From: Rhynchospora pubera
Taxonomy: Eukaryota > Streptophyta > Magnoliopsida > Poales > Cyperaceae
DNA length: 64,000 bases
Assembly: GCA_028095005.1 (NCBI GenBank)
Contig: CM051459.1
Location: 203,895,902-203,959,901, forward strand
Direction of reading: 5' to 3'
Shown: positions 48,623 through 57,556 of the stretch, one piece after another
Position numbering within the stretch: the first letter of the stretch is position 1
Layout of the letters: every line of letters begins with the position of its first letter
The notes under the pieces: generated by a model
Database searches by the model: none
Seen by the model: the letters and a program-made list of their open reading frames with translations, nothing else
What the model was told of the DNA's origin: nothing
Made by a program: the position numbers and the translations under genes

Positions 48623-50211
48623 TAGGGGTGAAAACGGTAGTCGTTTCGATCGTTATTTCATTTCGTTTCGTTTTAAACGGAACGGTAACGCTCAAAGATT
48701 TCAGTTTCGTTTATGGAACGGAACAATTAACGCAAATATAAACTCAATTTCGTCTCAAAACAGAACGGTTAACGAAACGGAGCTGTTTCGTTATCGTTTA
48801 TTTTGTCTATTTTGTTTAGAATTGTACGGTATTGCTATTGAATTGATTATAGAGTAGAGATGACGGAGATAACGATGGGATGAGACAAAAATTAAGTTTG
48901 CCAAAGTCATTCTCCGCCGATCAGATATCACATCTCCTCTCTCTCTCTCTCTCTCGCACAGTCGCACGCCTGTACCACCTCTCTCTCGCCTCTCCCCCCT
49001 CTCTTTGCCACTTCCCTCTGACCCTCTCGCACCAGAGCCCTGAACGAGGATGGCACACCATTTCCCTCTCGCATCAAAGCCCTGAGCCCCCTCTCTTAGT
49101 CCCTCTCCTCTATCTCCTCACCTCCTTTACCTCCTCTCGCTCACCAAACCCCATCGCCGGAAAAGGCGAACCCTAGATCGAAGATGTCTCCCCCTTTCGC
49201 CAAGTCTCAGCTGCGTCCCTGACAGCAGCTGGTGGTGGCCTGAGTTCGTGGCTGAAGGATTAGTGCACTGAGATTGAGTCGTTGGCCCCTTCAGCGACAC
49301 TTCTTTTCACCTCTTGCCGTTGTTGGTAAACCATTGTCTTCCCACTTTCTCAGTCTTTTTCTTTTTTGATTCTTCAATTTTTTTTTTGTCTCTTATTTTT
49401 TATTTTCATTGTTATGGAAAACTTGATAAATTTATCTCTATTCTCAGTCCTTTTCTGTAAAGCCAAATTTTTAGTGTTCATTTTAAAAATACTCATTCGC
49501 TTTTTTCTGTTTGTTTTTTGGTATCTGGATATTTCCCAAAGTTTCTTGGTTTTTTGTATTTTTTCATTTAGCATGTACGAAATAGCCTTTTGTATTTTCT
49601 ATTTAGCAGATACATGTTATAGCCAGTAAACTTTTAGCATGCTCATTAATAATCCTATCAAGTTTCTTAAGTAGTAAAAATTAATTGCAGATAATCATCT
49701 AAATCTAATGTTTATTGCTATTTGATTTTCTCTGTTTCAGAGGCTATTGAAGTCCCAATTGTAGTTGATGATAAAGAACTTAGCTCAGAGGAGGATTGAT
49801 CACCACCATCCACCAGCCTTCATAGGGGTGTTTTACAATTTGATAAGTATGTTTTGAGGTCTGTACAATATGGGTGTTTTAGGAACGAAGTAATTCTTAG
49901 TGGTTACATTGATAAGTATGGTCTTTTGAGGTTAACTGTACTGCGGAATTGTGCAAATACTGCTGTATAGATCAATTATGTATTTCTTATTTGTGGAAGT
50001 GTGGAAAACTGAATGTGATAAACGATCATAATATTTAAGCGGTTTCTTGCGTTTTGGTCGTTAAAATGAACGCAACGGACAACGCAATTAAATACTCTTG
50101 CGTTTAAAAACAGAAACGCAACACGCAAGAGGGGAAAATTTTTCGTCTCAAAACGCAACGACTAACGAAAGTGTCTATTTTCGTGACTGTTTAAGACGTT
50201 ATGCAGGCCTA
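48623..50211. mobile_element. Non-autonomous hAT element carrying gene-like sequence
   Basis: A perfect 8-bp target duplication TATCCGGT (48615-48622 and 50212-50219) brackets ends TAGGGGTGAAAACGG and (right, reverse complement) TAGGCCTGCATAACG. Both subterminal zones (48640-48800; 50035-50200) are rich in GTTTCGTT/AACGAAACGG or GTTGCGTTTTG-type hexamer motifs, as in hAT elements. The interior (about 48880-49800) is quite different: CT-rich leader, CG-rich exon-like part, intron-like part. No transposase with a hATC dimerisation domain is seen. Size 1589 bp. Confidence 0.85.
48880..49799 (+). pseudogene. Gene-like fragment inside the hAT element
   Basis: Looks like the 5' part of a plant gene: a long CT-repeat leader (48930-48955), then GC-rich sequence containing CCCCATCGCCGGAAAAGGCG and AACCCTAGATCGAAGATG. 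A candidate intron starts at a GTAAACC donor (about 49326) and ends with TCTCTGTTTCAG (about 49728-49739). The short exon after it reads EAIEVPIVVDDKELSSEED and stops at 49799. The open frame at 48880-49176 is low-complexity, and the frame does not stay open up to the donor. I cannot name the source gene. It may be captured host sequence or a transcribed non-coding unit. Confidence 0.4.
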
Positions 50212-50479
50212 TATCCGGTACGATTCGGGTATGACGGTACGAAAATTTTAAAAATCTCCGGTACGATTACGGTGATATATATGATATTATATATATTTTT
50301 AAAAATTTTTTAAATATGATGAGAGTTGGAATATGTGAAAAATATTTTTTAAATAAATATTCTTGCGTTATTAAGATTTTTTCGTCAATATAAATATTAA
50401 GATTAATGGTGGATTTTTTCTATATTTAAAAACTCAAACATTTCCAAAAGATTTAATTCAAAATATTCAAAGATACAAG

Positions 50480-50630
50480 CCGAAATTTTGTAAAATAATA
50501 TTAAAATAATATAATCCAATAAAATTAATATCAATTTAATCAGTTTAATATAAATAGCATCGTAAGATCAAAATCCTGGATTCCGAACGTTAGATCAGAT
50601 TCTGGGATTCCGATCTAACGTTTACGATAT
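50480..50630 (+). repeat. Outer MULE left terminal inverted repeat
   Basis: Pairs with 63318-63468 over about 150 bp; includes CCTGGATTCCGAACGTTAGA near its inner edge. Confidence 0.85.
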
Positions 50631-51030
50631 AACTCTGCTCCGGACCTCCTTTCCGCGTGCGAGCACAGTAAGTTTAATTTTTTTTTATTTTATTTTATTA
50701 TTTATTTATTTAGTTTATTAGTTTTTAATTTAGTTAATTAAATAAAAAAATAAAGAAAATATTCAAAAAAAATTAAAAAATCGGAAAAAATGAGGAAAAA
50801 TAAAATTTAAAATTATATGTAATTTATTAATTATATTAGATTTTTTTGTTGTCTTTTTATTTGTTTATTAACTACTTAATTAATTAGAAAAATAGATAAT
50901 AAATTGTATAATTATTTTAAAAATACAGAAAAATAAGAAAAATTCATATGAAAATTTATGTGTAATTAATTAATTTTTTTTTGCTTTTAATAATTTAGAT
51001 TTTGATAATTAAATATGAGAAAAATTAGAA

Positions 51031-51435
51031 CTGAAAAAACAGCTCCGGATTCGAAAAGTTTGGCTCTAGAAAAATAGGAAATACGCTCTGAAAAATTCTA
51101 ACAAAAATACTAAGCTGTTAATTGGCGGACCAATTTTCCTAAACTTAAATTTCAAAATTTTTAGGCGTACCATTTGTTGAAAACAAAAATGACAAAGGAC
51201 CAAGATAGTCACACTTTCAACTGAAAAAACAGCTCTGAATTCGAAAAGTTTGGCGCTAGAAAATTATGAAATACGCTCTGAAAAATTTTATCAAAAATAC
51301 TGAGCTGTTAATTGGCGGACCTATTTTCCTAAACGTAAATTTCAAAATTTTTAGGCGTACCATTTGTTCAAAACAAAAATAACAAAGGACCAAGATAGTC
51401 ACACTTTCAACTGAAAAAACAGCTCTCGATTCAAC
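51031..51435 (+). repeat. 190-bp tandem repeat inside outer MULE
   Basis: Two full 190-bp copies (51031-51220 and 51221-51410), each starting CTGAAAAAACAGCTC, and the first 25 bp of a third. The copies differ at about a dozen sites. It lies between the left terminal repeat and the transposase 3' end. Confidence 0.9.
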
Positions 51436-54191
51436 TTAGTATTACGAATATTACAATTATTTTTCACATCACATAAGAGTACAATTCAACTAAATATTAC
51501 ATTATCACCACAAAAATTACAATTATTTTCTTCCTCCTCTTGCAAAATTAGTTATTCTTGCGCCAAGACGTAAAATTCCACCACGTATTCCGGTTTGTGC
51601 TCTGCTACTCGATGCTCCTTGACTGTCCCTTGTAATTGATGTCCCCTGACTTGTGACATACCTAGCAGAACTTGAGCGTGGATCCACGCTAATGGAATTT
51701 CGGCGTGGTTCATTTCCTCCTATACCAAGACTAATACGACTTTGAGTTCGTGGATCTACGCTAACAGAACTTCGGCCAGGTTGAACTGGCTCCCTGGAAA
51801 AAGAACTTTCACCTCGGTTACCTGTTGAAGGCGGAGCTCTATTCCTTGTTCTTGTTCGTCTATGCGTGTTGGCACGCCTACCAGATTGAAGTTCCTCCAA
51901 AGAGATAGGTGGTTGTGGGTTGTTGTCCTCTGTGGTTCTTCTTTTTTTTTATTTTTATTATTTCGCATTGCATCCATCCACATCCAATCACGGTCCTTCT
52001 TTCGCCGCCCCTGATTAATCATATTCTTATCAGGGAACACCACAGGTCCATCGTAGCGAGGCCAGTTCTCTTCGTCTTCATAGCAGTGGAAGTCACTTGA
52101 TGACCATATTTTAACCATGTTTTCTGTACTATATAGTGGGTCTATAAATTCATCTACTTCCCATCTATATGTACCGCATATGGCAACAACATGAGCACAT
52201 GGTATTCCGGTCAGTTGAGGTTTTTGACATTTGCACGTCACACGCCTAGTCGGTAGTTGAGGATCTTCCGGTTGATAATTTCGGTTGATGAGAACTTTGT
52301 ACTTCCACGTTCTTCCAGGGAAATCTTTCTCGTTGGGCACCTGTACTTCGAACTCTCCACGTTCAACATCAATGGTTACCACAGTCATCAGCGCTGTAAA
52401 TATTAAAATATATAAAAAAAACATGTAAATATAAATGAAGGTTAATTTTAGGTAAAGTATACAACGGTAATCCTTACCCGCTTTAAGAGTATGCTTCATG
52501 ACTTTTAATTGCACCTCTTTTGGCCACCATTCTCTATCTGCTTGTCTTCCCAATGCTATTTGCTTCCTTTCATTAAACCACTGCACAGTCTTGTACCAAG
52601 TGCCTTCTACGAGTCCAACAACTGGGAGTCTTCTCTCAACCTTGTACCGGCTATTTAGACTTTCAGATCCGTTACTAGTCATAAGACCCCAACGTGCACC
52701 AGTGTCAAAAGTTTGTGCCCACCTCTCTGGTCTCATTCGCTCATTGGTATCTGTCTCGTTTTCTTTACCACACTTCTTAAGATAATCGATAACTTCAGGG
52801 TTTGTCACTCGGAGTTCCTCCCACATTTTCATGAATGGCCGTTTCTTTTTCTTGTTAGCCAACTTATTTCTAAATTTGTGTGGTATACCTTTGTCTTTAC
52901 CAGAAACCTTGTACACATTTTCACATAAATGTTGCATACAATACCGATGTACGGCCAATGCAGGCTCCGCACTTTCTTGCCATCCGTACTGTGGTCTTTT
53001 AAACATGTTCCTTATTCCCCAATGACGGTCTGAGACAACACAAAATTTTTTTGGTCCCACCACTTGTTCCCTTAGAAATTTCATGAACCAACCCCAGCAA
53101 GTTTCATCCTCCGTTCTCACTAAAGCAAATGCTAACGGAACAAGCCGTTGCTCAGGATCGTAACCGCAAGCCGCTAAAAATTTACCCTTATAGCGACCTG
53201 ATAAGAAAGAGGCATCAATGCTAATCACGGGCCTAGTATATGGAACCGCCGCGATAAAAGGCCCGAATGCCCATGCTGCTACTTCGAACATAGCTCTGTT
53301 CGGATCACCTACGCTTTTAAACAACCACTTTATCTGCGTGCCGGGTGTCGTCCTCTGTATAGACAATAAAAGACTCGGTAGTTTGTTGTACGAATCTTCC
53401 CATGAACCAAAAAGATGTTAGATTGCTCTTTCTCGTCCCCGCCAAATCTTGTTATAAGTGGGCACCACATTCGGGTATTCTTTCTCCAGTAGAGATTTAA
53501 CGTCGGGTAAGGAAATACCGACATCTCTCTTTACTGCATTTGTAATACAGTTGGCGATAACCTCAGCCGTTAAATTATCATGTGTGAAGTCTCCGGCCCT
53601 CCTCACGCATGTATGCTCGTGTTCATTCGTTATTATCTTTCAAAATTTGCCTTCTCTTTCTGTACGGGCATACATACGCCACTTACAACCATATTCCTTA
53701 CAGTTCAATATTAATTTTTTCGGAGAACTAGCAGTGGTTTTATTTTGTACATTTAAACGTAATGAGTATATTTGACACTCTCCTATGAGTTGCTCTTTCG
53801 AGAAAAAAATTGTCCCTTCTGCTAATGGCCCTGATCCATGAGGTTGAGACGGTTGAGGTACGGAATTTCTATACTCAGAAATATCTAGAAATTGTCCTAC
53901 GGGATGGTATGTTTCTGTCCTTCCTGTAAGGTAATACTGGTGATTGGGGTTCACGTTTGATTGGGGTCCACCATCGATTCCCTCTGACTCAAATAAGTCC
54001 ACTTCTTCATCACTAAAGTCCTCACCTGTTGCATAGTCTGACTGAAAACCGGGACCTCGGTCGTATAAATCATCGAGTCGACGTGTTTCTTCTTCGTTTT
54101 CTTCGTTTACTTGAACGACATCTTCTTCTTCTTGTGGCCGGCCGTGCCTACTACTACTACTACCACCATGTTCTTGCCTACTACTACCACC

Positions 54192-54372
54192 CCGAAATTA
54201 TTTAATATAAAAATTCAGACACAAAAAAATTTAATACAAAGAATTATTATTTTTTTTTAATAATAAGAAAGTTCCAACGCGTTTATAAACCGCGCCTCTC
54301 TTTCTCCTCTCGAACGTGTTTTATAAACGCGTTACAGGCCCTAAAACGCGTTTATAAAACGCGCTAGAAGCT
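54192..54372 (+). repeat. Inner MULE left terminal inverted repeat
   Basis: Pairs with 60893-61073; includes CAACGCGTTTATAAACCGCG and AAAACGCGTTTATAAAACGC near its inner edge. Confidence 0.9.
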
Positions 54373-54492
54373 GCAGTGATTGCGGCGAAAGTTTCTGACT
54401 TTGCGCATTATTTTCTGATTTTACGCGTTTATAAAACGCGTAAGAAACCTTCTTACCCCTTTATAAAACGCGTTCGAGAGATCTAATTTCCA

Positions 54493-54500
54493 TATAAATA
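54493..54500 (+). promoter_or_regulatory. TATA box, inner MULE left plus-strand unit
   Basis: TATAAATA, 64 bp before the ATG at 54564; followed by an A-rich leader like that of the 56230 ORF. Confidence 0.5.
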
Positions 54501-54563
54501 CCCAACCTTCTGTCGTCCAAAATCAAAAAAAAAAAAGAAAAAAAATCTGAAAAAAAGAAAAAA

Positions 54564-54713
54564 ATGAGAGGAAAAGAAGAGTTAGATGGTGGAATGCAAA
54601 ATAATATTAGTTGGTGCGAAACTAATAGCCATAAGGGTTGTATGCGGCACACTTATTCACTGATACAGAGTCGCACACAATCCTTATGGCTATTAATATT
54701 CCACCAACTTTAA
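54564..54713 (+). CDS. Possible 49-aa MULE accessory ORF overlapping a hairpin
   Basis: The first ATG after the TATAAATA box (54493) opens a 49-codon frame, MRGKEELDGGMQNNISWCET then NSHKGCMRHTYSLIQ, ending in TAA at 54711-54713. I recognise no domain. Support is positional: the box-to-ATG spacing (64 bp) and A-rich leader match the other transcription units of the same element. Its second half coincides with a strong inverted repeat (54609-54709), so the transcript may act as a structured RNA instead of a message. Either reading is inference. Confidence 0.35.
   Translation: MRGKEELDGGMQNNISWCETNSHKGCMRHTYSLIQSRTQSLWLLIFHQL
54609..54709 (+). ncRNA. miRNA-precursor-like hairpin in inner MULE
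   Basis: Two 40-nt arms (54609-54648 and 54670-54709) pair over about 32 of 40 positions, with AATAGCCATAAGG against CCTTATGGCTATT as the perfect core. A 21-nt loop lies between them. Size, loop and scattered mismatches resemble a plant pre-miRNA. A TATA box at 54493 would place transcription through it on the plus strand. No small-RNA evidence is available here. Confidence 0.45.
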
Positions 54714-55275
54714 AATAAAAACTTTCCTGTGGAATCTGTTATTACGTGTAGAGGACGGTTTGTTGGGCTGGGTCTACGAGCCATAACACCGCAGCCGGCA
54801 TCCTTGGATGAGAATCTGCATACATGCAGTCATCCTCATCCAAGTCTCAGAAAAAGAGGGGGTCAATATGACAATCAGTCGCCCTACTTTTCTCTATTAG
54901 TTGCGGTGATGTTTTCTCTTCCCACCCTTAGCAATGGATCTTCTACAATTTTTTTTTATGTGGTTCAAAATTTTAATATCATGTATTTTGTAATTTTTTT
55001 TGTTGTGTATTGTGTGGTTCAAAATTTTAATAAATTGTAATTTGTAATTTGTATTGTGTTTTTTATTATAATGTTCATTGAGTTGTAATGTCTAATATAA
55101 TTTAAATAAATATTAAGTCTTTTAATATTAATATTTTGAATTTCACAATAAAAATGAAAATGGATAAAATAAAAACTAAAATAAATTAGATAATAAAACT
55201 CACAACACATATACTACACGAATTGATACATATACTAAAACACAAATTAATACATATACTAAAACATAAAAGAAA

Positions 55276-55436
55276 ACATCTAATTATAGAAAACCTAATT
55301 ATAGAACACACAACAATAAAAACATCTAATTATAGAAAACCTAATTATAGAACACACAATAATAAAAACATCTAATTATAGAAAACCTAATTATAGAACA
55401 CACAATAATAAAAACATCTAATTATAGAAAACATAA
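55276..55436. repeat. 46-bp tandem repeat
   Basis: Three full copies and a partial copy starting ACATCTAATTATAGAAAACC at 55276, 55322, 55368 and 55414. It lies just past the stop codon of the 55440-55745 ORF and may form its 3'UTR. Confidence 0.9.
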
Positions 55437-55439
55437 TAA

Positions 55440-55745
55440 TTAGTCCAAATGATATATGTCATTTCCATTTAAAGGGTGATTTTCAAATCCAGGAGGACAT
55501 GCCTGTTGCAAACGCAACCAAACGATTCCATCTCCACGTCGGACATGATATCCTCCATCCCTCTTAACTACATCCGTCCAATATTTCGGCCCTCTGACTT
55601 CAAAAACGTCGCGTTGAAAAACCTTCACGTAAAATTTGTCGGAAGGATAGTGCAAGTAGACGCGCCGAAGAATATCTCGTTTACTTATTCGTCCATCTCC
55701 TCGTAGAAGCACACCGGTACAAACATGACATGGTTTAGTTGACAT
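55440..55745 (-). CDS. Inner MULE accessory ORF, 101 aa, unknown function
   Basis: Complete frame from ATG at 55745 to TAG, beginning MSTKPCHVCTGVLLRGDG and ending PLNGNDIYHLD. It has a CxxC pair near the start (CHVC), a basic stretch (GRISKRDILRRVYLHYPSDK), and a mixed, apparently folded composition (FYVKVFQRDVFEVRGPKYW). I do not recognise the family. A TATAAATA box lies 84 bp upstream (55829-55836) and a tandem repeat follows the stop. Its place beside the transposase gene is like that of second genes in some MULEs (mudrB; VANDAL vanB/vanC), but I see no similarity to those. Balanced codon use and no internal stop argue for a real gene. Confidence 0.6.
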   Translation of the reverse strand: MSTKPCHVCTGVLLRGDGRISKRDILRRVYLHYPSDKFYVKVFQRDVFEVRGPKYWTDVVKRDGGYHVRRGDGIVWLRLQQACPPGFENHPLNGNDIYHLD

Positions 55746-55828
55746 TATGTTTTCTCGGTTTCTTTTCTCTGCGTAAGTTCTCTAAAGTTTTTCTGAATTT
55801 TCGACGTGAATTTGCGGAGAAGCAGGAC

Positions 55829-55836
55829 TATTTATA
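55829..55836 (-). promoter_or_regulatory. TATA box for the 101-aa MULE ORF
   Basis: TATAAATA on the minus strand, 84 bp before the ATG at 55745. Confidence 0.55.
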
Positions 55837-55845
55837 GACTCAACC

Positions 55846-56140
55846 CTTCGTACGCGTTTATAAAACGCGTAATAAGGTTTGAGCGCGTTTTATAAACGCG
55901 TACGAAGGGCTAAGTTAATGGAATTCAATACTTTCGCAGGTTGTCAGTCTGTTTTACTGTTTTACCTGGACACCACCTTCGTACGCGTTTATAAAACGCG
56001 TTCGGAGGCCTCCAACGCGTTTTATAAACGCGTACAAAGGTGGTGTCCACTTTTTGAGCAGCGTGATACTGTGTTTGAGCAGCGTTTTATAGCGCGTTTT
56101 TTGAGAAGACCCCTATTCTAGCGCGTTTTATAAACGGTTA
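55846..56140. repeat. Palindrome array between divergent MULE ORFs
   Basis: Repeated CGCGTTTATAAAACGCG and CGCGTTTTATAAACGCG palindromes, including two facing pairs around CTTCGTACGCG. The array sits between the divergent 55745 (minus) and 56230 (plus) ORFs, so it is placed like a shared promoter or transposase-binding region. Confidence 0.85.
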
Positions 56141-56150
56141 AATAATTGCC

Positions 56151-56158
56151 TATATATA
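56151..56158 (+). promoter_or_regulatory. TATA box for the 84-aa MULE ORF
   Basis: TATATATA, 72 bp before the ATG at 56230. Confidence 0.5.
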
Positions 56159-56229
56159 TCTCAATTCGTTCTCCTATTTCGTATCAAAAAATCACAAACA
56201 AAAGACGCGTAAAATCAGAAATTTGAGAA

Positions 56230-56484
56230 ATGAAGAAGGATCAAAACAATAATAAGATGGGGGAGGAAACATCCAAGGTGGGAGAGGGAAAACCTAATGT
56301 GGGAGCAAAAAGGATCCCATTATACGGCCCTCCGAAGAGAAGGGCCGTCTCTGCTGTACGTCGTTTCCCTCCAGGATGTGGCAGGAGCCCTGATTTTAGT
56401 ATGGGGGTTAAAATAGATGAGAGTTCTAGTGAGAATAAGGAGGAGGAGAAGAATAAAGACGTTAAGGAAGTGGAGAAAAATTAA
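56230..56484 (+). CDS. Inner MULE accessory ORF, 84 aa, with SUVH-like motif
   Basis: Complete, highly charged frame from MKKDQNNNKMGEE to KDVKEVEKN. The centre reads PKRRAVSAVRRFPPGCGRSP (residues about 37-56). That closely matches the short VSAxRxFPPGCG motif found N-terminal to the SRA and SET domains of SUVH-type plant H3K9 methyltransferases. No SRA, pre-SET or SET region is present. The flanks are lysine/glutamate-rich and probably disordered. So this is either a captured, trimmed piece of a SUVH gene or an independent MULE protein that mimics that motif. The SUVH match is from my knowledge of the family, not a database search. A TATA box (56151) and palindromes lie upstream; the transcript is divergent from the 101-aa ORF. 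Confidence 0.6.
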   Translation: MKKDQNNNKMGEETSKVGEGKPNVGAKRIPLYGPPKRRAVSAVRRFPPGCGRSPDFSMGVKIDESSSENKEEEKNKDVKEVEKN

Positions 56485-57029
56485 AGTTTAATTGTGCTAG
56501 AATAATGAAATTTATGTATTTTATTTTCTATGAAATTTATGTTATTGTATGAATTTATGTTATGGTATGATTTTATGTTTAATCTATGTTTTAATATTTA
56601 TAACTAATTAATATAAAAATTAAGAAAAAATTTCATTACAAAAACTCTCATTAATATGAAAACAACGATTTAAATTAATAACAATTTTCATTACAATAAT
56701 TCTCATTAATATGAAAACAACGATTTGCGGAGACTCATGGACAGTTGCCCAATTCTGCGAGAGCCTTCGACAGTCGTCGAGTTCCTCCCTAATTGGGTCG
56801 GCAGAACTCTACCGCCCATTACCCATGATCGTAGGCAGCAGAGTGTTGGTCTACCTCAGATGATGATGAAGTTAGCGAGCTGTCCATCTGGGCCGACCTT
56901 CGTACATAATAACAGATTCCACCGGAAAATCTCTTATTACAATTTCGCACTTATTAACATTGAGAGGTGAGAATGAGAGAGGTGAGAATGAGAGCTGAGA
57001 ATGATATTCAGAGGTGAGAATGAGAGATG
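56485..57029. other. Non-coding spacer in inner MULE
   Basis: AT-rich, then a GC-richer part (56725-56960) with a frame of unknown worth (56725-56970, plus). TAATAACAGATTCCAC here (about 56907-56922) is the reverse complement of sequence at 54728-54743, so parts of the two regions are an old inverted duplication. Confidence 0.4.
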
Positions 57030-57325
57030 CGAGAATTGGGCGTTTTATAAAAAGGTAAAGCCTTTTAACGCGTTTTATAAAATGGTACAAAGCCTTTTAA
57101 CGCGTTTTATAAAAGGGTACAAAGTCTTTTAACGCGTTTTATAAAAGGGTAAAGCCTTTTAGCGCGTTTTATAAAAGGGTAAACCCTTTTAGCGCGTTTT
57201 ATAAAAGGGTAAAGCCTTTTAGCGCGTTTTATAAAAGGGTACAAAGCCTCTTAACGCGTTTTATAATAGGGTAAAGCCTTTTAGCGCGTTTTATAAAAGG
57301 GTACAAAGCCTTTTAGCGCTACGAG
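57030..57325. repeat. Tandem repeat, GCGTTTTATAAAAGGGT unit
   Basis: About nine copies of a 30-34-bp unit GCGTTTTATAAAAGGGTA followed by (CA)AAGCCTTTTA. Length varies by a few bases. It differs from the palindromes elsewhere in the element in having AAGGGT in place of the second half-palindrome. Confidence 0.9.
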
Positions 57326-57556
57326 TTAATTAACTGCTTCTCAACAATAAAAAGTTCAAGTGCCTGTCAATGCTAACACTATAGAGTACAAAGCCTTTTA
57401 GGATTAGGGGCTTTTTGTAGATAACAAGAATGCATGTCTGTCAATGCTAACACTAAACCTTTCAACATTATATTATACGAGTTAATTGTAAAATTCTCTT
57501 ACAATACATTCTATTACAATATATAAAATTACGACAACACTTAATCTTCAATTATT

